Below are positions 7,428-16,058 of a stretch of DNA of 31,781 nt, one piece after another. The translations under genes and the position numbers were made by a program. Source of the stretch: QQUK01 sp913009765 (GTDB lineage: Bacteria; Zixibacteria; MSB-5A5; GN15; FEB-12); the NCBI GenBank assembly GCA_937900185.1, contig CALCCW010000287.1, forward strand, positions 1-31,781, in the 5' to 3' direction. Under the pieces are notes generated by a model that saw only the letters and a list, made by a program, of their open reading frames with translations, had not been told where the DNA came from and did not search any database. Within the stretch, counting starts at the first letter, position 1, and each line of letters begins with the position of its first letter.

Positions 7428-8618
7428 ATGAACATAAAAAACAAAATTTTTACAGAGAGTTATAAAACAATGAGTGCTGAATTTAAACATATTGATTTAA
7501 AACTTGTGGAACCCGCTTTTAATTCCAAGTTGACAAGTCTTATTATGGAATTGGACTACTTAAGAAAGAAAAAATTGGGTGGGTCTACACATCCTCTTAT
7601 TTTCTTTCAATTAAAGTATATTTATCATCTTTTAGAAAGTATTGGTTCGGCACGAATTGAAGGGAATAGAACCACAGTATCAGAGTTTATTGAATCAATC
7701 ATTGGAAATAAGATTTCTGAAGATGAAAAAAAAATTGAAATTAATAATATGACTGAAGCACATAATTTTATTGATGAAAATATCATTGATTCAACAATTG
7801 ATAGAAAGTTTGTAAGTGAAATTCATAAAATGGTGGTCAAAAACTTGTCAGTTTCTGGAGAAGGTAGTAATAACCCCGGATGTTATAGAAAAAAGGATGT
7901 CACCATTACCCATTCAGAGCATAAACCACCAAATACAATTTTAGTGGCAGGATATATGGATAAATTGTTTTCATTCCTTAATTATAATGATGCTCCTCCT
8001 CAGTATGACTTATTAAAAACTGCTATTGTTCATCATCGTTTTGCATGGATTCATCCCTTTGACAATGGAAACGGTCGAACAGCTCGACTATTAACTTATG
8101 CGATGCTTGTTAAACAAGGTTTTAATGTTAAAGCAGGTCGAATAATAAACCCTACTGCTATTTTTTGTGTGGATAGAGATGACTATTATGAAAAATTATC
8201 TATGGCTGATAATGGTCAAGAATCTTCAATGTTAGTTTGGTGTGAATATGTTCTTGCAGGATTAAAAAAAGAGATTGATAACATTGATAGATTATTAAAT
8301 TATCAATTTCTTGCAAAAAATATTTTACTACCGGCAGTGAAGTTCTCATTAGAAAAAAAACTGATTACTCCAAACGAATTTAAAATTCTGAATTTAGCTA
8401 TTAATAAGAGAGTTATACAAGCTGGTGAGATTAAAAAATTATTTCCTAAGAAATTAAGTCCTGAAATTTCTCGTATGATTGGTAGACTTAAAAAGAAAAA
8501 AATGCTACTTACTGAAAAGGAAAATTCAAGAAAATATCTACTACGTTTTGATAATAATTATCTTTTAAGAGGTGTTATTGAGATGTTAGATAAACATGGT
8601 TTTTTACCAATAAAATAA
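7428..8618 (+). CDS. Fic domain protein (class II, self-inhibited AMP transferase type)
   Basis: Fic proteins usually transfer AMP from ATP to a target hydroxyl. The catalytic motif is HPFDNGNGRTAR, about residues 209-220. An N-terminal SARIEG (about 74-79) matches the (S/T)xxxE(G/N) inhibitory helix, which makes this class II: inhibitory and catalytic motifs lie in one chain and no separate antitoxin is needed. The C-terminal 90 residues look like a winged helix (EFKILNLAINKRVIQAGEIKKLF, then a basic stretch). The ATG at 7428 is taken as start; a TTG lies directly before it and another ATG at 7470 is possible because no clear Shine-Dalgarno sequence decides. The gene is markedly more AT-rich than neighbouring housekeeping genes, suggesting acquisition. 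The target is unknown. Confidence 0.9.
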   Translation: MNIKNKIFTESYKTMSAEFKHIDLKLVEPAFNSKLTSLIMELDYLRKKKLGGSTHPLIFFQLKYIYHLLESIGSARIEGNRTTVSEFIESIIGNKISEDEKKIEINNMTEAHNFIDENIIDSTIDRKFVSEIHKMVVKNLSVSGEGSNNPGCYRKKDVTITHSEHKPPNTILVAGYMDKLFSFLNYNDAPPQYDLLKTAIVHHRFAWIHPFDNGNGRTARLLTYAMLVKQGFNVKAGRIINPTAIFCVDRDDYYEKLSMADNGQESSMLVWCEYVLAGLKKEIDNIDRLLNYQFLAKNILLPAVKFSLEKKLITPNEFKILNLAINKRVIQAGEIKKLFPKKLSPEISRMIGRLKKKKMLLTEKENSRKYLLRFDNNYLLRGVIEMLDKHGFLPIK

Positions 8619-8639
8619 ATTTCTGAATATTTACAATGA

Positions 8640-8759
8640 GACTCTTTTGGTGATGTTGAAATTAAACATGTGATTCAAGAGATAAAAAATCATAAAAATT
8701 TAATAATTTACTCTTCTCATAGAACTTCTTATATTTTTTATTGTTGGAAATTGATATAA
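8640..8759 (+). pseudogene. Possible gene remnant between fic and the CoA-binding gene
   Basis: A 39-codon open stretch without an ATG runs from a TGA to a TAA. It reads DSFGDVEIKHVIQEIKNHK at its start and ends YIFYCWKLI, a composition that looks protein-like. It may be the tail of a lost gene. I do not recognise it, and AT-rich spacers produce such stretches by chance. Confidence 0.2.
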
Positions 8760-8780
8760 CAAAATATAGGAGTTTATAAT

Positions 8781-9161
8781 ATGAACAAAGCAAAACCGGA
8801 AACAACTGCCGCCGTATTGGGGGCATCACCTAAAGAAGACCGTTACTCATTTAAAGCAGTTCACATGCTCAAAGAACATGGATTTAAACCAATTCCGGTT
8901 CATCCTAAAGGACATGCTGTTGACGGTATTGAAGGTATAAAATCACTTGCTGATATTGATGCCGAAGTAGACACATTGACTATGTATGTGAATTCGGCGA
9001 TTTCTGATAAAGAATATAATAATATTATTTCTTTAAACCCGAGACGGGTTATTTTTAATCCGGGGTCAGAAAATCCAGCACTCGCACAAAAACTACAGGA
9101 TGCCGGAATTGAGGTTGTTGAAGCGTGTACATTGGTGATGCTTCAAACCAATCAATATTAA
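8781..9161 (+). CDS. CoA-binding (YccU-type, Rossmann) protein
   Basis: Small single-domain protein of the CoA-binding family 2 (YccU-like), a Rossmann fold related to succinyl-CoA synthetase alpha. The nucleotide/CoA motif is near the N-terminus (AAVLGASPKEDRYSFKAV, 10-27), followed by GFKPIPVHPKGH and the C-terminal NPGSENPALAQKLQDAGIEVVEACTLVML. The 126-residue length is normal. A good AGGAG precedes the ATG. The physiological role of the family is poorly defined. It lies 38 bases upstream of pheA on the same strand, so the two may be cotranscribed, although a TATAAT sits at 9174-9179 between them. Confidence 0.88.
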   Translation: MNKAKPETTAAVLGASPKEDRYSFKAVHMLKEHGFKPIPVHPKGHAVDGIEGIKSLADIDAEVDTLTMYVNSAISDKEYNNIISLNPRRVIFNPGSENPALAQKLQDAGIEVVEACTLVMLQTNQY

Positions 9162-9199
9162 GTAGTGATAATTTATAATTTGTCGATACGTATATTATT

Positions 9200-10033
9200 A
9201 TGACAAACATTAAAGTAGCATTTCAGGGTGAACGGGGAGCCTTTTCAGAGGTAGCCGCTTATAATTTTTTAGGTAAAAATGTAACTCCAGTAGTGTGTGA
9301 TTCTTTTGCATCACTTTTTGATTATGTCGAAAAAGGCAAAGCAAAATATGGAGTTATCCCGATTGAAAATTCTCTTATCGGTTCAATTCATAAGAATTAT
9401 GATTTACTGCTGGAACGGAATCTCAAAGTAATCGGGGAAACATATCTTCGGATAAATCATTGTCTGATTGCCTTAAAAAAAGTACCGATTTCCAAAATTC
9501 AGAGAGTTTTTTCACATCCGGCAGCTTTGGAGCAATGTCGTTATTTTTTTGACACACATCCGACAATAGCACCTATTTCATACTACGATACTGCCGGAGC
9601 GGTGAAAATGTTGTCAGAAAGCGGTCTTACCAATGCGGCGGCAATTGCGAGTCCAAATGCCGCTGATACATATAAAATGCATGTAATCAGAAAATCTATT
9701 GAAGATGAAAAAACAAACTTTACGCGGTTTTTACTGCTTTCTAAAAAAGATAAAACGGTAAAGGGCATAACAAAAACATCAATTGTTTTTTCAATGAAAA
9801 ACGAGCCGGGAGTATTGTATAAAGCTCTTTCGGTTTTTGCTCTTCGAGATATTGACCTTTCAAAAATAGAATCCCGCCCTCTCCGTAAAAAAGCATGGGA
9901 GTATCATTTTTATGTCGATATCAAGGGGGCTGTCACAGAAGAAAGAGTGAAAAAAGCATTAGACCATCTTAGTGAGATTACCCATTTTATAAGAATTTTG
10001 GGTTCATATCCGATGGCAGATAATAAATCTTAG
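9200..10033 (+). CDS. pheA: Prephenate dehydratase with ACT domain
   Basis: Converts prephenate to phenylpyruvate in phenylalanine synthesis; an arogenate dehydratase role cannot be excluded. The catalytic domain starts VAFQGERGAFSE, has IPIENSLIGSIH (53-64) and the diagnostic TNFTRF (172-177). A C-terminal ACT domain carries GVLYKAL (204-210) and ESRP (224-227), the phenylalanine-sensing motifs, so feedback inhibition by phenylalanine is expected. At 277 residues it is the monofunctional form without a chorismate mutase domain. No strong Shine-Dalgarno sequence is visible. Its stop overlaps the stop of the convergent downstream gene by four bases. No other aromatic pathway genes are nearby. 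Confidence 0.95.
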   Translation: MTNIKVAFQGERGAFSEVAAYNFLGKNVTPVVCDSFASLFDYVEKGKAKYGVIPIENSLIGSIHKNYDLLLERNLKVIGETYLRINHCLIALKKVPISKIQRVFSHPAALEQCRYFFDTHPTIAPISYYDTAGAVKMLSESGLTNAAAIASPNAADTYKMHVIRKSIEDEKTNFTRFLLLSKKDKTVKGITKTSIVFSMKNEPGVLYKALSVFALRDIDLSKIESRPLRKKAWEYHFYVDIKGAVTEERVKKALDHLSEITHFIRILGSYPMADNKS

Positions 10034-10746
10034 CTATTTCCATTAATTCCAAGATGTTTTAGCTTTTCAAATTTTCCAAACATAGCTTTTTCGGCAACTG
10101 CTATAAGTTCTTCAATGTCGATATATTCAGCATTTATAACCAAATCATAATGTTTGGGATTGTCGATATCTTCACCGAAAAGTTTTTGGATAAACTCAGA
10201 ACGAAGTTTATCAGATGTCTCTATTTTTTCTACTGCTTCATCTTTTGATAATAGTTTATAATTAATTAGATTCTCAATCCGTTTTTCTTTTGGAGCTATA
10301 AAGCGGATATGGAACCCGTTTTTTCGTCCTAAAATAAAATTTCCGCCCCGTCCGACTAATATTACTCCACCGAGTTTTGACATTGCAAGAACAGTATGAT
10401 ATAAATGTCTGAAATAATCGGAATGGTCAATAGATTGTCCTGTTATAAATGTTTCTACCATAATTTCTATTTGAGAACGAAAGCGAGTGTCTAATGACTC
10501 AACAATCTGTTTTCTAAAACCTGATGAAAGACAGATTCGGTCTATAACTTTTCTGTGGAGCAGGTTATAGTCAAGCTGCTCTGATAAGCGGGAAGCAAAG
10601 TAGGAACCACGGCTTCCTTTTTGACGGCTGATTGTAATAATAGGCGGGATGGATGGTAAATTATCCGCAGATTTTGCCAATGTAGACTGTTCCAGTTCCC
10701 ATTTATGTAGTTGTCTGTTGATAATAGAATCAATTGTTGAGGTCAT
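10030..10746 (-). CDS. Cytidylate kinase-like family protein
   Basis: P-loop kinase-fold protein of the cytidylate-kinase-like family (distinct from true Cmk); substrate unknown. The N-terminal strand and modified P-loop are IITISRQKGSRGSYFASRL, followed by LLHRKVIDRI and, mid-protein, VILVGRGGNFIL, a combination typical of this family. The C-terminal part has the KHYDLVINAEYIDIEELI strand/helix. I chose ATG 10746 (238 residues) because AAGAAAGG lies about 8 bases upstream; an upstream in-frame GTG at 10755 overlaps that signal. Convergent with pheA and overlapping it by four bases, leaving no room for a separate terminator. Confidence 0.85.
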   Translation of the reverse strand: MTSTIDSIINRQLHKWELEQSTLAKSADNLPSIPPIITISRQKGSRGSYFASRLSEQLDYNLLHRKVIDRICLSSGFRKQIVESLDTRFRSQIEIMVETFITGQSIDHSDYFRHLYHTVLAMSKLGGVILVGRGGNFILGRKNGFHIRFIAPKEKRIENLINYKLLSKDEAVEKIETSDKLRSEFIQKLFGEDIDNPKHYDLVINAEYIDIEELIAVAEKAMFGKFEKLKHLGINGNS

Positions 10747-10826
10747 ATTTGACACCTTTCTTGCTTATTATTAAAATAAGCAGTATATGAAATTGATGCA
10801 ATACTTTTGTGTAAGTCATATTTATG

Positions 10827-12017
10827 CTATGCCAAAGCGTCTTTTACAATTTCTGCATATCTCTTGGCAAGCGGTTCAGACTGATATGTCTCTGTCGCAA
10901 AAATATGTCCTGCATTTGAAAGTTTTTGACGAAGTTCTGAATCCTCAGAAAGACGGAGAATTGCTTCGGCAAGTTTTTCAGGATTATCAAGAGGTACAAG
11001 CAAACCTGTTTTTTCATGCTCTATAATATCAGTAATACCACCGGAATCAGTTCCAATTACTGCCGCTTGGCAAAGCATAGATTCAGAGAGTGCTAATCCA
11101 AAACCTTCTTCAAAAGAGTTGAGAATAACTATTGATGTTTTGTTATAGATATTCCGAAGTTCCGCTTGAGGGAGAGGAGCGTGGATTGATATTTTATTAT
11201 TTAGACCTAATTTATCAATAAGAGATTCTATTTCAGGTTGTAATTGTCCTGAACCATATATTTGCAGTTTTAATAAATCGTTTTTTTTTGATACCAAAGC
11301 AAATGCCTGCACTAACTTATCTACCCGTTTTTGATCGGTGAATCTTGTTACGGCAACAAGTAAGTTGGCATCACGTTCTATTGTATCATCTTTGTAAAAA
11401 ATAGTTTCATCGTGCGGCATAGGAAGAATTTCTAAAACACTTAGAAGTCTCTTATCCATTTCTAATATACCTTTTTGCAAAAAGGATGAAACTACAGTCC
11501 AGGTTTTTAAAGTGAGGCAGAAGTTTTTTAAATAACGGTACAGCACAGAAAAATATTTTCGCATCAGCCTGATATCGGTTCCATGCGATGAGAGTATCAT
11601 TGGGAATTTAGTTTTTTTCGAGAGTGATTTCATCACCAATCCGGCAGGTACAAGCCAATGTCCGGCGATAATATCAATTTTTTCTTTTTCAATTATTTCA
11701 AGAGCATTGTTTTCAAATGCTTTTAAAAATTGTCTGAATTGAAAAATACCGCTTACCGAGCCTAAAACAAGTTTATGCATATTTCCCTGATAGGCGATAA
11801 TCTCTTTTTCGTCTTCTGCATATCGAAACCGATAAACTTTTACCCCATCCATCTCTTCATATTCTTTTAACTCGGGGGCGTGCGGAGCAAGAATTATCGG
11901 TTCTATATTGAATCGGTGCAGTTTTTTTGCCAAGAGTGACAAAAACACACCGGCATAATCTCCCGAAAATCTTGGATAGTTATGGGTAAGCATGAGAAGT
12001 TTAATCGGCTGTGACAT
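10827..12017 (-). CDS. GT4-family glycosyltransferase
   Basis: Transfers sugar from a nucleotide sugar to an unknown acceptor, probably in glycan or glycolipid assembly at the inner face of the membrane. The 396-residue GT-B fold has an N-terminal acceptor domain starting IKLLMLTHNYPRFSGDYAGVF, the SSHGTDIR segment (143-150), a second Rossmann domain with VAVTRFTDQKRVDKLVQAF (about 221-239), and the EX7E motif EGFGLALSE (304-312) that binds the donor, then GTDSGGITDIIEHEKTGLLV. It is transcribed away from the squalene/phytoene synthase gene across a 78-base AT-rich divergent spacer. Sugar and acceptor cannot be read from the sequence. Confidence 0.92.
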   Translation of the reverse strand: MSQPIKLLMLTHNYPRFSGDYAGVFLSLLAKKLHRFNIEPIILAPHAPELKEYEEMDGVKVYRFRYAEDEKEIIAYQGNMHKLVLGSVSGIFQFRQFLKAFENNALEIIEKEKIDIIAGHWLVPAGLVMKSLSKKTKFPMILSSHGTDIRLMRKYFSVLYRYLKNFCLTLKTWTVVSSFLQKGILEMDKRLLSVLEILPMPHDETIFYKDDTIERDANLLVAVTRFTDQKRVDKLVQAFALVSKKNDLLKLQIYGSGQLQPEIESLIDKLGLNNKISIHAPLPQAELRNIYNKTSIVILNSFEEGFGLALSESMLCQAAVIGTDSGGITDIIEHEKTGLLVPLDNPEKLAEAILRLSEDSELRQKLSNAGHIFATETYQSEPLAKRYAEIVKDALA

Positions 12018-12095
12018 ATATATATAGTAAAAAACATTAAGGTAAATTGAAATATAAATTTTTTAATGCTTTAAAATTTGTTATATTTAATTCTT

Positions 12096-13028
12096 ATGCA
12101 GAAAATAGATACATCATATCTGAATTTTTTAGAAAAACCGGAATTTACCGATATTCTCACTAATCCGATATTAGACATTGCTGCTCGGTTTTGGGAAAAT
12201 GACCGTTATAATGCTTTTAAAGTGTGCTACCGTTCTATGCGAATTATTGATGATTTGGTTGATGACCAAAAAACAGGCGGGCATACACTTACAAACATTG
12301 AGAAAAAACAGATTGAAAATATAATTCGAAATTGGACTGATGATTTTTCCAATGGAAAACGTACCGATGATTTCCAAACTGCACTTTTAGACATAAAAGA
12401 CAAATTTAAAATACCTCTGTGGACTTGGACAAGGCTTTCTCAGGCTATGATTTATGATTTGTATCATGATGATTTTACATCGTTTTTGGCTTTTTTACGT
12501 TATTCAGAAGGTGCCGCAATTTCGCCTGCCTCAATATTTATGCATCTGATAGGTGTTTCTCAAACTGATTCGGGCTATTCAACTCCAAAATATGATATTC
12601 GATTGGCAGCCCGTCACTTAGCTTTGTTTTCGTATATTGTGCATATTATGAGAGATTTTCAAAAAGATCAACTTGAAGGTCTTAATTATTATGCTTTAAA
12701 TCAGCTTAAAATTTTTAATGTAAAAAAAGAAGATTTGAAAAATGCTGCCGAGAGTGGGGAGTTGTCTGATAATGTGCGAAAACTTTTCAAGAGATATTAT
12801 AACTTTGCATCATATTACCGCACAAAAGCACGAAAAACAATAGACTCTGTATTGCCTTTTTTGGCACCAAGGTATCAACTTAGTTTGGAAATAATTTATT
12901 CGTTGTATAATCAAATATATACGCGAATTGATGTATTAAACGGCAATTTTTCAAAATCTGAATTGCTTCCGACCGCATCTGATGTTAAGTCTCAAATTGA
13001 TAAAACAGTAGCTGAATTTAATAAATAA
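12096..13028 (+). CDS. Squalene/phytoene synthase family protein
   Basis: Trans-isoprenyl diphosphate head-to-head synthase family (CrtB, HpnC/HpnD, squalene synthase). Two aspartate-rich motifs are present: IIDDLVDD (about 50-57) and MRDFQKDQLEG (about 185-195), matching the positions of the diphosphate/Mg-binding motifs. The start is ATG 12096 (310 residues); an upstream in-frame TTG lacks support. No Shine-Dalgarno sequence is visible, but TATATT at 12082-12087 ends eight bases before the ATG, so the transcript may be leaderless. No carotenoid or hopanoid partner (CrtI, Shc, HpnE) is nearby, so the product (phytoene, squalene, hydroxysqualene or other) is undetermined. Confidence 0.85.
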   Translation: MQKIDTSYLNFLEKPEFTDILTNPILDIAARFWENDRYNAFKVCYRSMRIIDDLVDDQKTGGHTLTNIEKKQIENIIRNWTDDFSNGKRTDDFQTALLDIKDKFKIPLWTWTRLSQAMIYDLYHDDFTSFLAFLRYSEGAAISPASIFMHLIGVSQTDSGYSTPKYDIRLAARHLALFSYIVHIMRDFQKDQLEGLNYYALNQLKIFNVKKEDLKNAAESGELSDNVRKLFKRYYNFASYYRTKARKTIDSVLPFLAPRYQLSLEIIYSLYNQIYTRIDVLNGNFSKSELLPTASDVKSQIDKTVAEFNK

Positions 13029-13162
13029 AATTAAAACTTTTATGGAAGAAAAAATCTCTGCATTTGTATATATGATACAAAAGTAAGAATTACTGATTTT
13101 AAGGCTTTACACAAATTCGGTCTTAAATTAGTCTAAATTGTATAAGGATTAGGAGAATTACA

Positions 13163-14515
13163 ATGAAATATTTTATATCATGTTTTCTGCTTGTTATTGC
13201 CGTATGTACCGTTGCTGCTGATGAAATAGCAGTGACTGTGTATAATTCAAATTTGGGTGTTGTCTCAGAAACAAGAATTTTAGAATTTGAAAAAGGTATC
13301 CACGAATTATCTTTCAAAGATGTTCCGTCGGCTATTGACAGAACATCGGTTCGTTTTGAACTATTGAATTCAAATAAACATCTTTCGATATTAGAACAAA
13401 ACTATGCGTTTGATTTGGTAAATCCAAGTCAAATGTATCGAAAGTATATTGATAAAAATATCGAATTGGTTGACAAAAACGGTAATATCTTTTCAGGAGT
13501 TTTATTGGCATCCGACCGTGATGCGGTTACTTTGATGGATAAATCAGGTCGGATTAAAATTCTCTTGATGAATCAAATAACTGAAGTGAATTTTCCGGTC
13601 TTACCGGAGGGTTTAATTACCCGCCCAACTTTGTTTTGGAAATATAAATCTGATTTTAACGGCAAAGCTGATTGTAATATAAGTTATCAAACATCCGCTA
13701 TGAACTGGTCTGCCGAGTATGTAGGTCTTTTGAGTGCTGATGACACGAAGCTTGATATTAACGGGTGGGCATCAATAAATAATCAATCAGGTAAAACGTA
13801 TAAAGATGCGACTCTCAAACTTATTGCCGGTGATATTAATAGGGCGAATCAGGAATTGCGAGGAGGGCGTTTTTCAATGAAAATGATGACGACTGCTGTA
13901 GATGGTATGGCAGGTTTTAAAGAAAAATCATTTTTTGAATACCATATGTATACTCTTCCAAGAAAAGCAACTTTGGCAGATAAAGAAAACAAGCAAATAT
14001 CTTTATTTGAACCTGCCCAAACAAAGGCAGAAAAAATATTTTTATACAAACCGGATATAAATCCGAAAAAAGTTGAAGTTGCTTTGAAGTTCAGAAATTC
14101 AAAAGAATTCGGATTAGGGATGCCGCTTCCGGCTGGACGGTTCCGTTTGTTTAAAGCAGATGATGACGGAAGTAAAATTCTTTTGGGTGAAGACAGAATT
14201 GACCACACTCCAAAAGATGAGGATGTAACTATTAAAGTCGGGTACGCCTTTGATTTGACTGCTGAACAAAAAGTGCTAAACCAAAAACGTATTAGTTCAA
14301 ATACTAATGAACAGGAATTTGAAATTATACTTAAAAATCATAAAGATGAAGATGTTACGATAATAACTGAAAAAAAATTATATGGATACTGGGAAATTGT
14401 CGATGCTGATTTTGAATTTGTAAAAAAAGATGCTTCTACAATTAGATTTACACAAAAAATTGCAAAAAACGGCTCAAAAACTCTTAAATTCACAGTGCGG
14501 TTTAGTCACAGATAG
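13163..14515 (+). CDS. Exported DUF4139 domain protein
   Basis: Secreted or periplasmic protein of unknown function. An N-terminal signal peptide (MKYFISCFLLVIAVCTVAA, cleavage expected near residue 19) is followed by an N-terminal beta domain (AVTVYNSNLGVVSETRILE, typical of DUF4139 proteins) and the DUF4139 core around YQTSAMNWSAEYVGLLSADD and WASINNQSGKTYKDATLKLIAGD. The C-terminal half is beta-rich (LKNHKDEDVTI, YWEIVDADFEF). Length is 450 residues. AGGAG lies 7 bases before the ATG. Proteins of this domain are found in many bacteria without a defined role. The next gene, an exported TPR protein, has its own promoter, so joint function is only suggested by adjacency. Confidence 0.85.
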   Translation: MKYFISCFLLVIAVCTVAADEIAVTVYNSNLGVVSETRILEFEKGIHELSFKDVPSAIDRTSVRFELLNSNKHLSILEQNYAFDLVNPSQMYRKYIDKNIELVDKNGNIFSGVLLASDRDAVTLMDKSGRIKILLMNQITEVNFPVLPEGLITRPTLFWKYKSDFNGKADCNISYQTSAMNWSAEYVGLLSADDTKLDINGWASINNQSGKTYKDATLKLIAGDINRANQELRGGRFSMKMMTTAVDGMAGFKEKSFFEYHMYTLPRKATLADKENKQISLFEPAQTKAEKIFLYKPDINPKKVEVALKFRNSKEFGLGMPLPAGRFRLFKADDDGSKILLGEDRIDHTPKDEDVTIKVGYAFDLTAEQKVLNQKRISSNTNEQEFEIILKNHKDEDVTIITEKKLYGYWEIVDADFEFVKKDASTIRFTQKIAKNGSKTLKFTVRFSHR

Positions 14516-14527
14516 GTTAAAGTTAAG

Positions 14528-14556
14528 TTGACATCTGATTTGATATATCTTAGATT
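14528..14556 (+). promoter_or_regulatory. Promoter of the exported TPR gene
   Basis: TTGACA (14528-14533), a 17-base spacer, then TAGATT (14551-14556). Expected transcription start is near 14563, about 35 bases before the TTG start codon, leaving room for its AAGGAG. This supports 14598 over any start at 14562. Confidence 0.65.
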
Positions 14557-14597
14557 CCACTTTGAATTTAAACAGAATTTTATGTAAGGAGTTTATT

Positions 14598-15998
14598 TTG
14601 AAATTGATTAGAAACATAGCAATCGCAGCCCTCTTAGTTGCTTTAGTGCCTGTTTCCGGCTTTGCGGGGAAAAAAGCACGTAAATTACCGATGGGTGCGT
14701 ATATCAAATCTGCAAAGATAGATATTCTCTCCGGCGATTTAAAGCGGTACAAATCCGCTATTGCGATGCTTGATTCATTATTTATGTTTTATGGTCCGAC
14801 AGCCGAAGCAATTCAATTGCGGGGTGGTATGGAAGTTGATTATATCGATAAAGCAGCTAATTTAGATGAGAAAATGGAACATGTTAAAACGTTGGTTGCA
14901 TATATTGATACTCTACGCATGACTTGTGATAAAGACAATAAAGATGTCAAAAAGAAATACAAAAAAAACTGCGATAAATTAATTATAAAAAATGATTCAC
15001 TGATAGTAAAATACTGGCGTGAGTTTTATAACAACGGTATCAATATGATGAATGATAATATTGATTCTAAACAGGAAGAAATTGTTCAAGAAATAGCCAA
15101 TGGCACAGATTCTTCCGTTATCGCTCAACTTAAGGATATTTTACAAGCAGATGTTGATACTATTGTCGCCAATTTTGAGTTATGTATTGTTCTTGATGAA
15201 AGCAATGTGAAATCGTATATCGGCTTAGGGGCATTGTTTGAGAAATTAAAAGACTATGAGAAAGCTGTTAGTTGGCTCGAAAAAGGGCTTGATAAAACTG
15301 ACGATAAAGTAACGATTTTACAGACTATATCATATGATTATATCAAAATGGGTGACTATGCCGGTGCCATTCCGTATATGAGAGATTATCTCGAATTAGC
15401 TCCCGATGATGTTTTAACAATGGGCAATCTTGCGATTTGTTATAACAGTCAAAAGATGTATGACTCATCATTTGCTGTAAACAAAAGAGTGTTAGTTATT
15501 GACTCGGTGAATATTGATGCCCTCAGTTCGGTCGGTCATTATTTCCGTCAGCTTTTTATGAATGCAAATGATTCATCAAGAGCTTACAGAGAAGCAGGCG
15601 ATGATGCTTCTACAGAAAAATGGGAAAAAATTAAAAATTCTTATATCGATTCATCTTTAACGTATTATAAGAGAGTACTTGATGTAGACCCGAAAAATGA
15701 ACAGATTCAATTCTTATTTGCAACCTATAATTATTTTAAGTCTAATTGGAAATTAGCCATTGAAGGATTTAAGGCTGCTGCTGAAATTAATCCGGATGAA
15801 GCAGATTATTGGCGTTCATTAGGTGATGCATATATTCAAACAAAAGAATTTGATAAATCTGCCGCCGCCTATGAAAAAGTGGTAGTGATTGACCCGAACG
15901 ATAAAGTAATTTGGGATCAACTGGTAAGTTTATACAGTGAATTAAGAAAACCAAAAGATAAAGCTCGAGCCGAAAAACATCTTAAAGCATTAGAGTAA
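14598..15998 (+). CDS. Exported tetratricopeptide repeat protein
   Basis: Periplasmic or envelope-associated scaffold built of TPR helices; partner unknown. The start is TTG at 14598, chosen because AAGGAG (14586-14591) is well spaced and it begins exactly at a good signal peptide (MKLIRNIAIAALLVALVPVSGFAG). The frame extends upstream but the longer start would bury the signal. TPR-like units appear from about residue 185 of the 466: SYIGLGALFEKLKDYEKAVSWLEKGL, ISYDYIKMGDYAGAIPYMRDYLELAPDD, LAICYNSQKMYDSSFAVNKRVL, and two strong C-terminal ones ending WRSLGDAYIQTKEFDKSAAAYEKVV (each cited as unit landmarks). The N-terminal third is helical and charged. A terminator follows. Confidence 0.88.
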   Translation: MKLIRNIAIAALLVALVPVSGFAGKKARKLPMGAYIKSAKIDILSGDLKRYKSAIAMLDSLFMFYGPTAEAIQLRGGMEVDYIDKAANLDEKMEHVKTLVAYIDTLRMTCDKDNKDVKKKYKKNCDKLIIKNDSLIVKYWREFYNNGINMMNDNIDSKQEEIVQEIANGTDSSVIAQLKDILQADVDTIVANFELCIVLDESNVKSYIGLGALFEKLKDYEKAVSWLEKGLDKTDDKVTILQTISYDYIKMGDYAGAIPYMRDYLELAPDDVLTMGNLAICYNSQKMYDSSFAVNKRVLVIDSVNIDALSSVGHYFRQLFMNANDSSRAYREAGDDASTEKWEKIKNSYIDSSLTYYKRVLDVDPKNEQIQFLFATYNYFKSNWKLAIEGFKAAAEINPDEADYWRSLGDAYIQTKEFDKSAAAYEKVVVIDPNDKVIWDQLVSLYSELRKPKDKARAEKHLKALE

Positions 15999-16021
15999 AA
16001 AGATATATGTTTTAAAATTGG

Positions 16022-16049
16022 AAGCGGCAGGTAGCTATCTGCCGCTTTT
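16022..16049 (+). terminator. Intrinsic terminator between TPR gene and priA
   Basis: Nine-base arms AAGCGGCAG and CTGCCGCTT enclose eight bases and run into TTTT, 24 bases after the TPR gene stop. The priA ATG follows only ten bases later, so priA translation starts right behind this hairpin and its promoter must lie upstream or overlap it. Confidence 0.75.
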
Positions 16050-16058
16050 GTTATTTCT

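Noticed and set aside
13849..14208. 119-codon frame antisense to the DUF4139 gene
   Set aside because: Shadow of a well-supported gene; no ribosome site or domain.
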